A DNA stretch of 35,167 nucleotides from Archaeoglobus sp. (GTDB lineage: Archaea > Halobacteriota > Archaeoglobi > Archaeoglobales > Archaeoglobaceae). The stretch lies in assembly GCA_017656505.1 (NCBI GenBank), contig JACDNU010000028.1, positions 1 through 35,167 on the forward strand. Direction: 5' to 3'. The translations under genes were made by a program, and so were the position numbers. The notes under the pieces are model-generated. The model saw nothing but the letters and a program-made list of their open reading frames with translations. It had not been told where the DNA came from and ran no database searches. Of the stretch, positions 22,349 through 31,778 are shown one piece after another; the first letter of the stretch is position 1, and every line of letters starts with the position of its first letter.

Positions 22349-24091
22349 ATGATGGGAAAGCCACGAGCAATCTTTCTGGCAGCAATCTCGATTTTGTTTC
22401 TAATTTTGGTTTTGATTTTAGCCCTAAACTTTTCTCCATCTAATAAGGAGTCCAATGTTGGTAATATCGAAGCTGGTAAAGAGATCGTGCTATACCCTTC
22501 AAAGCTGAATACTTCCTTAAATACTTCCTCTGACTTTAAACTGTCGAATGAATCAACGTTTGAGGCAAGCTTGAAAGTTGAAATGTTCGTGAATGAGAAC
22601 AGATCTATGAACGCCACCAAAACAATTTTTCTGAAAAACGTTGGAAAAAGCGATAAAGGTTTGTTAGCCATCTATTATCTTTATCCAGCAATAAAAATTG
22701 ATAAAATCGTTTTGAAAGGAATAAAACTTGAAAATGCCTCGACAACTCGGGGAAAAGACGTAGTTTTCTTGGTTTTCGAACTCCCCATCGGTGAAACTGG
22801 TAAGGTTGAAATCCATTACGAATCTCCTACGGTTCTTTTTCGTGATTTTGGGTGGTTTACTTCTATTTTCCGGAATTACACTGTAAACGATAAACAAACA
22901 GAGATCAGTCCAATCTACTTTTTAGATGAGAGGTTTAACGGCACCACTTCCAACTACACCATCTTGCTCAACATACCACCGGCATGGAATGGCACGATTC
23001 TGGATTCACGACGCATGGAGGGATACTGGAGTTCGATGGGAGTGGAAGAGGGAGGAGGGAGAAAAGTTCTGGCGTTTGCTTCAAACTCCTCAAAATCACC
23101 TTTTGCCATACTGGGGCTTTTCGATTGGGTTACAAGCGATATCGACTTTAACGGAAAGCAAGTTAGAATCACTCTGCTGTTACCCAGAGAACTTGAGGGA
23201 AAGAATGAAGTAATAAAAACTGTCGAGGACATCCTGAGGACTTACTCGGAATGGTATGGAGAGTATCCCTTTTCTTTCCTCCAGATTGTTGTGTCGAGAA
23301 CCGTCGCTCCTCATGCGGGCATGAATGGTATCTATGGCGTTGTTTTAATCTCCGACACCTTCGATGAGTGGCTGCTCTCCCATGAGTTAGCTCATTTCTG
23401 GTTCGGGAGTAAGGCACGGTTTGGAAAAATGTTTGAAATCGATGAATCACTGGCCAGCTACTCTTCCGTTAATTATTTCGTACAACTCTCGCAAAAGAAG
23501 GGAGAACCTTTTGCTCACAGCTTGGATTTTCTCGAGAATCAAAGTTTGAAGTACAACATCTCTCTCAGGAAGGCTTATTCGACTTACACAAAAAGCTTAA
23601 CTTGGGATGAGATCTACGCGATCATTTACCGCAAGGGTGCGATGGTGTTTAGATCGTTGCAATTTGTCGTGGGCGACGAGATGTTCTTCAAAAGCATGAA
23701 AGAACTTCTGAAAGAATGCAGGGCGTGTGGTTTAAACGACATCCAGGAGGTTTTTGAAAGAATTTCGGGTGAGGATCTGAACTGGTTTTTCGAGGAATGG
23801 TTTAACTCGCCAAAAGCCCCGAATTGGGTTGTTGATAATCTGAGTTTTGAAAATCACAGCCTGAGCTTCGAAATTTGGGATGAGAACGACCTCAAAATGC
23901 CCGTGGAAATAGAGGTTATAACGCCGGCGGAGGTTATTAGCGAACTGGTATGGGTGGATGGAGTGAATAAGACGCATGTAACTTTCAATATTGAGAAAAA
24001 GCCGGAGAGAATAGTAATCGATCCAAATGAGTGGATGGTGAACTGGAATAGGAAATATTCATTGGGTGGGATTGAAATTGTTATTAACTGA
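22349..24091 (+). CDS. Membrane-anchored M1-like zinc metallopeptidase
   Basis: The 580-residue protein has an N-terminal membrane anchor (about 7-27, AIFLAAISILFLILVLILAL) and an exported body with many N-x-S/T sites. The zinc site is H345-ELA-H349, with E366 in EIDESLASY as the likely third ligand. This gives 16 residues between H349 and E366, against 18 in typical M1 enzymes. Y in IIYRKGAM matches the catalytic tyrosine region. The GAMEN-like segment reads HAGMNGIYG, without the usual exopeptidase glutamate, so aminopeptidase activity is doubtful. It may be an endopeptidase or surface protein-processing enzyme. AATTTTTAATAG upstream (about 22320-22331) supports the start. Confidence 0.78.
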   Translation: MMGKPRAIFLAAISILFLILVLILALNFSPSNKESNVGNIEAGKEIVLYPSKLNTSLNTSSDFKLSNESTFEASLKVEMFVNENRSMNATKTIFLKNVGKSDKGLLAIYYLYPAIKIDKIVLKGIKLENASTTRGKDVVFLVFELPIGETGKVEIHYESPTVLFRDFGWFTSIFRNYTVNDKQTEISPIYFLDERFNGTTSNYTILLNIPPAWNGTILDSRRMEGYWSSMGVEEGGGRKVLAFASNSSKSPFAILGLFDWVTSDIDFNGKQVRITLLLPRELEGKNEVIKTVEDILRTYSEWYGEYPFSFLQIVVSRTVAPHAGMNGIYGVVLISDTFDEWLLSHELAHFWFGSKARFGKMFEIDESLASYSSVNYFVQLSQKKGEPFAHSLDFLENQSLKYNISLRKAYSTYTKSLTWDEIYAIIYRKGAMVFRSLQFVVGDEMFFKSMKELLKECRACGLNDIQEVFERISGEDLNWFFEEWFNSPKAPNWVVDNLSFENHSLSFEIWDENDLKMPVEIEVITPAEVISELVWVDGVNKTHVTFNIEKKPERIVIDPNEWMVNWNRKYSLGGIEIVIN

Positions 24092-24144
24092 CCTAAATCC
24101 ATTGAACTCAGGTGAAATTTATCACGATAAAGTTGGTGATTTAT

Positions 24145-24276
24145 ATGGTGGAGTTGATCAAGAAAGAATCGGGCGTTTCCAAGTACTTCAATTTGAAAGA
24201 GATAGAAGAGGAAGTATTAAATGAAATTGAAGAATACTCAAGGAAATTCAGAACATCAGCGAAATTTAGAGTTTGA
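24145..24276 (+). CDS. 43-residue small protein, possibly antitoxin-like
   Basis: ATG 24145 follows GGTGATTTAT, a fair ribosome site. The product MVELIKKESGVSKYFNLKEI continues as an acidic helix (EEEVLNEIEEYSRKF) and ends with a basic tail (RTSAKFRV). Length and charge resemble small antitoxins or ribbon-helix-helix-free VapB remnants, but no toxin gene follows. It lies in the 269-bp gap between the metallopeptidase and arvC, convergent to the latter. It could be the remnant of a lost pair or a free-standing small gene. Confidence 0.35.
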   Translation: MVELIKKESGVSKYFNLKEIEEEVLNEIEEYSRKFRTSAKFRV

Positions 24277-24360
24277 ATGGCAAATTTATACTCTCGACTA
24301 AAAAAATCTGAGGAAAATCTGAGAAGTAAGTCATTTGGTTAATTTACTAAATTTGGGGGA

Positions 24361-24741
24361 TTATCTTTTCTTTACCCTTTTCCCCTTCTTCTCCTTCTTA
24401 CTTTTCAAAAGAGAGGGGAGGTGGATTATATACTTCCCGTCCTCCTGCAGTGCAATAACAATCTCATCTGACGTAAAAAGCCTGTCGAGGTTGAGCTCAT
24501 ACTTGCCTGGAGCTATTATCTTCACGCTCGCTATGCCCATGTCGGTGAGCTGCCTCTCTATCCTTTTAACTGGCTCCTCCTCAGCATCTGCGGCTTTTGC
24601 AACCCCTTCCGCAACTTTCGCAACCTCAGCCTTTGCTTTAGGCACGTACAAAAATTTGTTGTTTCCGCACTCGCAACCCTTGAGTATGCGCATGTCGCCA
24701 TCAGGATATTCCTTGCCGCATTTTGTACATCGATGGGGCAT
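24361..24741 (-). CDS. arvC: ArvC/OapC-like zinc-ribbon protein (DUF2072)
   Basis: From the ATG at 24741 the product has 126 residues. The N-terminal zinc ribbon (CTKCG...CECG, four cysteines near 5, 8, 23 and 25) is followed by an Ala/Glu-rich linker and a C-terminal domain (RIERQLTDMGIASVKIIAPG...KYIIHLPSLL) with a Lys-rich end. An upstream ATG at 24762 adds MGYRVGL; the start MPHRCTKCG is chosen because family members begin MPH-x-CT-x-CG. DUF2072, DUF2073 and an Era-like GTPase are encoded together in euryarchaea and have been linked to extracellular vesicle formation. It is the last gene of the trio. Confidence 0.85.
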   Translation of the reverse strand: MPHRCTKCGKEYPDGDMRILKGCECGNNKFLYVPKAKAEVAKVAEGVAKAADAEEEPVKRIERQLTDMGIASVKIIAPGKYELNLDRLFTSDEIVIALQEDGKYIIHLPSLLKSKKEKKGKRVKKR

Positions 24742-24765
24742 AAGACCAACCCGATAACCCAAACT

Positions 24766-25119
24766 TCAACCAAACTGCACCAAAGCTCTTATCTGATCCT
24801 CATGCTTTTCAATCGTCTTCAAACGGTTTGCTGGGCCTATGAGCATGAGTTTTCCTTCCTTGCCGCCGAAAAATCTCTTGAAGAAGGACTTCACAACCTT
24901 CTTTGGATAAGTCTCAACCTCTATGCCGACAAAATTCTCGTGATCTATTTCCAGCATCGTCATTTCGATGAGCTTTGCCTCTTCCTCAGGAGTTAAACCT
25001 GATTCAAGCACGACTATCTTACCATCCTTAACTTCATCCAGAATCATCTTGAGCTTCTCCATTGTCGCCATCTTGTCAAGTCGATCCTTGGATATGAGAT
25101 TGAGCTGGACTCCTTCCAT
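24766..25119 (-). CDS. arvB: ArvB/OapB-like protein (DUF2073)
   Basis: The 117-residue protein matches DUF2073: MEGVQLNLISKDRLDKM start, KLKMILDEVKDGKIVVLESG, LTPEEEAKLIEMTMLEID, VGIEVETYP and a final KLMLIGPANRLKTIEKH. It is encoded 8 bp after the Era-like GTPase and 24 bp before the zinc-ribbon gene, with a GGTGAT site before its ATG. In haloarchaea the three-gene set is tied to extracellular vesicle production through the GTPase. The molecular role of DUF2073 is not established; it is presumed to be a partner of the GTPase. Confidence 0.85.
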   Translation of the reverse strand: MEGVQLNLISKDRLDKMATMEKLKMILDEVKDGKIVVLESGLTPEEEAKLIEMTMLEIDHENFVGIEVETYPKKVVKSFFKRFFGGKEGKLMLIGPANRLKTIEKHEDQIRALVQFG

Positions 25120-25127
25120 CCTATCAC

Positions 25128-25763
25128 CTATCCGAACTTCTCGGCAAGCATTTTGTAGAGATTGTCCACGTTAAGCCCCTTTAAAGCTGAAATCGGCACA
25201 ACAGGATGCTGCGGAAAGGCAGATTTGATTCTTGCTGGCGAAGCGTTCGGCAAGTCGATCTTGTTTGCGGCGATAAGTAAAGGCAGGCCTCGGGCTTCGA
25301 TGTTTCCGACTATCGTGACGTTTATCTGAGTGAAGGGATCTTCTGCCGAATCCATAACGAGCAGAACCCCATCCAGATCATCCAACCACTTTATAGCCTC
25401 GATAACACCCTCCGTTGCCTCCTTAGCCCTTCTCTTTGCCTCTTCCTCATCCATTCCATACCTCAGAAAATCCTGAAAGTCAATTTTGGTTGCAAGCCCG
25501 GGCGTGTCGACGATGTCAATCGTCAAGGAGCGTCCATCAACCTCTATCTTCACACCCTCTCTTAGCCTAGCCCTCCTCGTTTCATGCGGCACGTCGCTTG
25601 CGGAGCCCATTATATCTCCAGTCCAGTCGCGAAGAATTCTGTTTGCGAGCGTCGTCTTTCCGGCATTTGGAGGGCCGTAGATGCCTATTCTCATCTTGTC
25701 CTTCTTGAATATCCACTTAAAAAGGAAGCCAAATCTTTTTCTTAATCTGATCATCCATCCCAT
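25128..25763 (-). CDS. arvA: ArvA/OapA-like Era-type small GTPase
   Basis: The 211-residue GTPase has all main motifs: P-loop G30PPNAGKTT38, D86TPG89, N167KID170 and S192ALK195. A basic hydrophobic N-terminus (IRLRKRFGFLFKWIFKK) precedes the G domain and could contact membrane. Switch I is near SASDVPHETRRARLREGV. In Haloferax the homologous GTPase drives extracellular vesicle formation. It leads the minus-strand arvA-arvB-arvC operon. ATG 25763 is kept; internal ATGs at 25754 and 25697 are possible alternatives, but the latter would remove the N-terminal extension. Confidence 0.88.
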   Translation of the reverse strand: MGWMIRLRKRFGFLFKWIFKKDKMRIGIYGPPNAGKTTLANRILRDWTGDIMGSASDVPHETRRARLREGVKIEVDGRSLTIDIVDTPGLATKIDFQDFLRYGMDEEEAKRRAKEATEGVIEAIKWLDDLDGVLLVMDSAEDPFTQINVTIVGNIEARGLPLLIAANKIDLPNASPARIKSAFPQHPVVPISALKGLNVDNLYKMLAEKFG

Positions 25764-25963
25764 ACATACCCCTCTGCCCTTTAAACATCTTAATATGATT
25801 TTAATCCCGCTTTCTTGCCTTCAGCTCTATTCATGCCAAATTTTCTTAACTCTCCTCAACTTTCCTCAGCTGAATCCAGTTTTGCACTTATGAAATATAT
25901 AATTTTAGGATTAGCGTGAAACTGAAAAAGCAAAACTTGCCAGCTTTATTGCCTGACTACTGA

Positions 25964-26134
25964 CTATTCCATGACTATCGCATCTCTAGGGCATACATCG
26001 ATGCAGCTCCCACACTCGGTGCAGATCTCCTCATCCACAAAAGCCTTGTCGTTTAATTCTATAGCACCCATAGGACATTCCTCCACGCAAATCCCGCAGC
26101 CATCGCAAAGCTCTTCATCAACAACCGCCGGCAT
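25964..26134 (-). CDS. 2x[4Fe-4S] ferredoxin
   Basis: From ATG 26134 the protein has 56 residues: a compact bacterial-type ferredoxin with CDGCGICVEECP and CTECGSCIDVCP, eight cysteines in two CX2CX2CX3CP motifs. It carries low-potential electrons in the cytoplasm. Upstream TTG 26149 would add MNCTF; the shorter MPAVVDEELC start is typical. It is a single gene about 200 bp upstream of arvA on the same strand. It could serve any of the cell's oxidoreductases, and a link to CooS is possible but not shown. Confidence 0.92.
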   Translation of the reverse strand: MPAVVDEELCDGCGICVEECPMGAIELNDKAFVDEEICTECGSCIDVCPRDAIVME

Positions 26135-26378
26135 GAAGGTACAGTTCAAGCAGAGGAGTTAAAAGATTTTCCTTACCAGATAGTTTCGAATATTAATTTT
26201 TTGAAAGTAATTTTCACTTCATAATAAAATTTTCGGTTATCAGACTAAAAATTTTCAACTATCTCCATCTGGTTTAGGACTTCTAAATTTATCGTTCTTT
26301 TTCGTCAAAATTCGATAAAAAAAGAAAAAGTTATATTTTTGCATTTTTGATTTTTACCAATTCCAGAGGTGGTGAAAC

Positions 26379-29300
26379 TTGAAGGGACATAGATATTTGA
26401 AATCCACCTTCGTTTTGATTGTTCTAATTATTGTCGCTCTTTCAGCGGTTGTAGATGCTGTAGATGTAAGCTCATGCACAAGAATTGACCAGCCTGGAAA
26501 TTACCAGCTGAGGGTCGATTTAACCGATAGAAATGAAAATCCGTGTATTGAGATCACTGCAACCAATGTTGTTTTCGACGGAATGGGTCATGTTTTGGAT
26601 GGCTCCGGTAGTGGGACGGGTGTGAGAGTTAGGTCATCAGCTGTGATAGTGAGAAATTTAACTCTAACTGACTGGTATTACGGAATCCAAATCGACTCCC
26701 CCTCAAATACTGTTACGGGGTGCAGATTGGAGAATAACACTTTTGGTGGAAAGCTCGCAAGCGGCATCAACTTCACAGATAACATCGTGAGGAATAACGA
26801 GAACGAGGGATTAATCATTGTGTTCTCCTCGGGAGGTGTGGTCTCCTCGAATGTGTTTGAGAGCAACGGCGGCTACGGTTTGAAGCTTTACAATTCCAGA
26901 AATGTGGATGTGAAAAACAACGTCTTTGTTAAAGATGGTATTTACATAGGAGATGGGAACAGTGAGGCGTATCACTTTCACAACTTTTCCAACAATACCG
27001 TAAACGGTCGTTCGCTGTGCTACATAAACAACTCAAAAAACCTTTCGGCAACATGTGGCTCTGTAATCGCGGTCAGCTCCAACAACATTTCCATCGTAAA
27101 TTCGAATTTAAGTTATGCTGATGTGGGGGTTTTCATTTTCAACGTGACGAATTTCAGGCTTGAGAACTCGAGTGTAAAAGGAGATACATACGGTCTTTAC
27201 GCGAAGTACTCGTCGAAAGTTCTCATAAATGAGAGCGATTTCGAAAGCTGTGATAAAGCTGTGTATCAGGATTACAACTCGATGAACTTCACACTAAACG
27301 ATTCACTTTTTAACTCCTTCTCGGAAATCAGATTGCTGGGCGATGGTAATCTGATTTACAATTCCAGCTTTAACGGTGACTCCGTTTGGATTCAATCGGA
27401 TTTCAACACCCTATCTAAGTCCTCATTTACCGACCTTACATCTGGATTATACATTTCCGGCCAGAAGAACTCAATTCTGGAATGCAGGATAAATGACTCT
27501 TACAAGCTCTCGGCTCATGGAAACGATCTTTTGATAAAAGACAGCTACCTACTCAATAACGATTATGGGATTGAAATAGATGGTGAGAACGTCAGCATCC
27601 TGAACAACACTCTTGTGAGGAACAATCACTGGGCAATTCACGTTTTTTCGTCTTCCAACGTTTATCTGGAAAACAACACCGCCCATGACCACCTGATCGG
27701 AGTTCAGATAAAATATTCGGATAACGTAACCGTCGAATCAAATGAAATTCTCTTAGGTAGCTACTACGGAATAAATCTGGATAGATCGGATGATATCCTG
27801 ATAGATAATACAACGGTCAGCAATTTTGAGAGATGCATTAACTCATTCAGGTCTGAGTTAAACATCTCCAGTTCACGGCTAACCAACTGCGATTATGGTC
27901 TTTATCTGGAAGAGACCGAAACCACTCTATCAAACAGCCAGGTAAACAATAACGAGATCGGAATTTACTCCGAAAGCTCGAATCTCTCCGCCTATGAGAA
28001 CGTTGTATGCAACGTTGAGAGTGACTTCAACAGCACGGACTGGCTTTCCAGCTATGGAAAGAACAATTCATGCAGCATTCCAGACGGCTGGAGTGATGAT
28101 GGATGTGAAGGATGCACGTATGCATGTTTCGACTGTAGCAGAGATGACGCCACCTACATAAGACTTTATGAGGTTAGCAGAAAAAGCAACATTTATCCAG
28201 TTACTGTAGAAACTGTGAACTACAGCCTTAGCGATTCCTATTTTACTGGTGGGATTGCGAGATTTTACAATTTTACACTACTTTTCTACGATCGGCAACA
28301 TGCAATAGCCGTGGGTTCTTTAAACATCGAGCTCAACAGTACCACATACAACGTAACTCTTAGGGGTATTGCTACAAGAACTGAAAGCGGAATTACGGAT
28401 TTGTACGCAGTTTTATCTGGAGATCTGACAGGAAAGATTCTCGGTGGAATGAAGAACGGGAGATACACGTTCTATCTAATCGTGACGATGATAGGAGAAA
28501 ACCACGTTTACGAAAATGTCACCCTCAACTCAACTTACAGTATCGGTGGCTCAACTGCGACGTCCGGTAAAATCCTGACCACCATCCTGAAATTCAACGG
28601 AAGTCTATGCGGTGCAATTGATGGCGAAGTAAAACTCAATGAAACCAGAATCCAGCTCTCGTATCCCAGTAAGTTCAACATGAGCGGTTACGGAAGTGGA
28701 AGTTATTCAATAAATTCAGGGACTAAAAAATATCGCTTTAACTGGATCATTGACGGACAGGATATTTCTGGAGCGTTTTTCGGGAGGCTTTCAGAAATCA
28801 TGATCGGAAAAATGAAAAAGAGTAATCCCGCTTATATCGATGGGGTGATATACAGGGAAGGTATTCCCGGCCAGGACATCGCAAATCTCGCTCTCAAAAT
28901 TGACGGACCTAAACACGCTAGTGGCGGTTCAAAGATCGCATACGACATCACGATATCGAATTTGGGATTTATACCTGTCTATAACGTGAGTCTGGATTTT
29001 GTGCTGGATGGTTTGCTATCGTTTGCAGGTTACAGAGTAGAAAAAGATACTACCTGCAATGTAGAAAAAAGTAATACAGAGAATATAGTAAACTGCAAGG
29101 TTAAGAAGATCGAAGCGGGCATGGAAAAGGTTATTACAGTATACGCTGGCACACCGAGCCAACCACCTATGCCAGACATTACGAATTTAACTGTAACATC
29201 AAAAGCCTATGCCGCTGTTTCAGCCGAGACTTTAAACGAGAGGATATGGGGTGAAAGAAATTATCTGGTTCCATCCTATTCCCCACCTGAACCTATATAT

Positions 29301-31778
29301 GCTTATGCCATCAATTTCTCAGATTCCGATTTGAAAAACGATAGCAGATTTGCAGAGCTATCGGAATGGTTATCGAGCATGGGTTACCACCTCCTCCCCT
29401 TCGCGGTTGTTCAGGTCTACTCAGACGGTAACTACGGGAATCTGGCTGTTTTCGCAAAAGATGGAGATGCTATAATCGCCTTCAAGCTGAACGGTACGCC
29501 CCCACTTTTGATCAACATGAGCGGAAATACGCTCCGTATTTTTGATGATAAAGGGGGCTACAGGGTTGAATTTCTAGGCTACGAGGCTGAATACTACGGT
29601 GAGTGGAATGTTAGCCACAGTCCAACTACGGGTGATTGTATAGAAAACTGCTATCTCGGAAAAGTACCCGGTTACATTCTCAGCACCCTTTTTAAGGCAA
29701 TGTTCAAAGAGGTGGCGCTTGTTGAGCAAACCGTGGAAACGCTGGGAAAGGTCTGGGGTGCGATTACGAACATGAACACCTGCTGGCAGTGTTATAAAAA
29801 ATGGAATAATGAATCGAACACTCCGGGAGAATGCAATGATTGTTTGAACGGTGTGCTTGGAGTTGTTCCGGGACCGATTTACGATTTTATTAAGTGTTAC
29901 AATGATTGTTCACAAAACCCGTGGTCTCACTCTTGTGTGGAGGGCACGTTCATGTACAGGTGCTCGAAAGGTAACTATATTGATGCCACGCAAACCTTGA
30001 TTTGGGAGGACGTTTACGATAATTACATCCTCAGCTTCTACTGCAAAGATGGAGAGTGGGAGTACAAAGGTGCTGAAAGCTGTGTTAACATGATGTACAT
30101 GTCAAATGCGATTTGTGTGGAAGAAAAATCACCTTTAGGCCCCACTCTCGCCAGATGTGATATTAAAGTACCTAAAACACCCTCTTTCTTCACCAAAGGT
30201 GGACTTCACGACTCCATTACAACTTACATAACCTTTGCCCACGATCCTAATGCAAAGTACGTAAACAGAAAGGCTGCGCATCCGGGCGATTACATCAATT
30301 TTACAATTGAATTTGAAAATGTGGGAAATGGTTCGGCATACGGTGTTTACATTGAAGACAGGCTCGATCCACTACTTGATATCTCGTCTCTAACCATAGG
30401 AGACATGTACGACTACAACGGGACAAAAATAGCTTCTGGAACCCTTGATCAGGCTACTAGGACTATAAGGTGGGATGTCGGGGAGGTAAAGCCTAAACAC
30501 GGTGGTAAAGCCTGGGTTAAAGTGAAAATCACGGACAATATTTCAGAACCGACAGAGATCAGGAATAACGCAATTGTCTTTTTCCCTTCGGCTCTTGAAA
30601 TTACATGGACGAACACAACTGTTACAGAAGTCTGCGTTAAGCCGTTGCCCTATATATTCAACAACACCTGTGTCAACTGCACATCCGATAGCGACTGTAT
30701 GCAGGGATGGTTCTGCAATGAATCCCACATGTGTGAGAAAATAAACTCTCCACCAGTAGCAATTGTTGATTTTAAAGATACCGCCTATGTGAACGAAGAA
30801 ATCGAATTCAACGCAAGCAAAAGCTACGATCCGGATAGAGATGAACTGACTTTCTTCTGGTCCTTTGGAGACGGGTCATCTGGCGTAGGAAATGTAGTAA
30901 CACACTCCTTCAGCTCAGCGGGCACTTACAACGTGACTCTTTCCGTCTTCGACTCGAAGGGTGCAAACAACAGCACAACCAGAGAAATCACGATCCTCTC
31001 AAGATCTCAGCTTACTCCAACCCCAACACCCACACCCTCGCAGACGCCCTCACAAACTCCCCAACCAAGATCGCAAACATCTCCATCTGCATCGTCTCGG
31101 GTATTGCCAAAACTAGATTCTCCGTTCGTCTACTCCTTCATTCATTCTGGTTACTTAGATGCTCCAAGTTGGTTGATACTAACTCTAAGTGAGAGTGAAA
31201 TCGAGCTAACTAACTTAACCAAATTGGGATTCAGATTTGATGAGAGGGCATATATAGATGTCAGATTTTCAAAAGCAATTCCAGCTGAGGGTATAAAATG
31301 GCCGGATGTTAAAGTTTATCAGTTTAACGAGATCGCTACAGCGAAACACGGCTCCGGTGAGGGAGTTTCTCCTGTAGAGTCCTTTATTGAGTTCAGAGTT
31401 AATAAGTCGTGGTTGGATCAGTATGACATTGAAAGCGTTTCAGTACTGCTGTGGAGCATGGAAAAAGAGGAGTGGAAAGCAATAAAAACTGAATGCGTCG
31501 GAAGTGACCAGAACTTCAAGTATTTCAAAGCTTATCTCGAGGAATTAGGTTTAATTGCGATTGGAGGTGAAAAATCTCAAGTCTTTTCTCCAGTCACTCT
31601 CCAACCGACAAAGCCTACTGTAACTCCAGAAGAGAAAGCAGAAAAAATGGTAGAAGAAAAGGAAGTTAAAGAGAGGCATGTAGAATCAATAGCAGAAAAA
31701 TCTCCAGGTCTCGAATCAATTCTTTTGGTAATAGTTTTGAGCTTCATGGCGTATTCACTGAAAAGAAGAGCTAGGTAG
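26379..31778 (+). CDS. Giant surface protein: beta-helix, DUF11-like, PKD, PGF-CTERM-like anchor
   Basis: The 1799-residue exported protein starts with a signal peptide (about 1-27, ending VVDA). A right-handed beta-helix region follows (about 40-565, NosD/PbH1-like repeats such as NNNEIGIYSESSN). Then come an unidentified region (570-820), a DUF11-like domain (830-930), a Cys-rich segment near 1115-1260, a second DUF11-like domain (1288-1408), a short Cys-rich knot (1415-1455), a PKD domain (1457-1540, FWSFGDGSSG), a Thr/Pro linker (about 1543-1580), a PGF-pre-PGF-like domain (1580-1728) and a final SPG, hydrophobic helix and KRRAR. This end fits an archaeosortase-processed anchor. The TTG start follows GAGGTGGTG. 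Many N-x-S/T sites suggest glycosylation. Adhesion or carbohydrate contact is likely. Confidence 0.83.
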   Translation: MKGHRYLKSTFVLIVLIIVALSAVVDAVDVSSCTRIDQPGNYQLRVDLTDRNENPCIEITATNVVFDGMGHVLDGSGSGTGVRVRSSAVIVRNLTLTDWYYGIQIDSPSNTVTGCRLENNTFGGKLASGINFTDNIVRNNENEGLIIVFSSGGVVSSNVFESNGGYGLKLYNSRNVDVKNNVFVKDGIYIGDGNSEAYHFHNFSNNTVNGRSLCYINNSKNLSATCGSVIAVSSNNISIVNSNLSYADVGVFIFNVTNFRLENSSVKGDTYGLYAKYSSKVLINESDFESCDKAVYQDYNSMNFTLNDSLFNSFSEIRLLGDGNLIYNSSFNGDSVWIQSDFNTLSKSSFTDLTSGLYISGQKNSILECRINDSYKLSAHGNDLLIKDSYLLNNDYGIEIDGENVSILNNTLVRNNHWAIHVFSSSNVYLENNTAHDHLIGVQIKYSDNVTVESNEILLGSYYGINLDRSDDILIDNTTVSNFERCINSFRSELNISSSRLTNCDYGLYLEETETTLSNSQVNNNEIGIYSESSNLSAYENVVCNVESDFNSTDWLSSYGKNNSCSIPDGWSDDGCEGCTYACFDCSRDDATYIRLYEVSRKSNIYPVTVETVNYSLSDSYFTGGIARFYNFTLLFYDRQHAIAVGSLNIELNSTTYNVTLRGIATRTESGITDLYAVLSGDLTGKILGGMKNGRYTFYLIVTMIGENHVYENVTLNSTYSIGGSTATSGKILTTILKFNGSLCGAIDGEVKLNETRIQLSYPSKFNMSGYGSGSYSINSGTKKYRFNWIIDGQDISGAFFGRLSEIMIGKMKKSNPAYIDGVIYREGIPGQDIANLALKIDGPKHASGGSKIAYDITISNLGFIPVYNVSLDFVLDGLLSFAGYRVEKDTTCNVEKSNTENIVNCKVKKIEAGMEKVITVYAGTPSQPPMPDITNLTVTSKAYAAVSAETLNERIWGERNYLVPSYSPPEPIYAYAINFSDSDLKNDSRFAELSEWLSSMGYHLLPFAVVQVYSDGNYGNLAVFAKDGDAIIAFKLNGTPPLLINMSGNTLRIFDDKGGYRVEFLGYEAEYYGEWNVSHSPTTGDCIENCYLGKVPGYILSTLFKAMFKEVALVEQTVETLGKVWGAITNMNTCWQCYKKWNNESNTPGECNDCLNGVLGVVPGPIYDFIKCYNDCSQNPWSHSCVEGTFMYRCSKGNYIDATQTLIWEDVYDNYILSFYCKDGEWEYKGAESCVNMMYMSNAICVEEKSPLGPTLARCDIKVPKTPSFFTKGGLHDSITTYITFAHDPNAKYVNRKAAHPGDYINFTIEFENVGNGSAYGVYIEDRLDPLLDISSLTIGDMYDYNGTKIASGTLDQATRTIRWDVGEVKPKHGGKAWVKVKITDNISEPTEIRNNAIVFFPSALEITWTNTTVTEVCVKPLPYIFNNTCVNCTSDSDCMQGWFCNESHMCEKINSPPVAIVDFKDTAYVNEEIEFNASKSYDPDRDELTFFWSFGDGSSGVGNVVTHSFSSAGTYNVTLSVFDSKGANNSTTREITILSRSQLTPTPTPTPSQTPSQTPQPRSQTSPSASSRVLPKLDSPFVYSFIHSGYLDAPSWLILTLSESEIELTNLTKLGFRFDERAYIDVRFSKAIPAEGIKWPDVKVYQFNEIATAKHGSGEGVSPVESFIEFRVNKSWLDQYDIESVSVLLWSMEKEEWKAIKTECVGSDQNFKYFKAYLEELGLIAIGGEKSQVFSPVTLQPTKPTVTPEEKAEKMVEEKEVKERHVESIAEKSPGLESILLVIVLSFMAYSLKRRAR

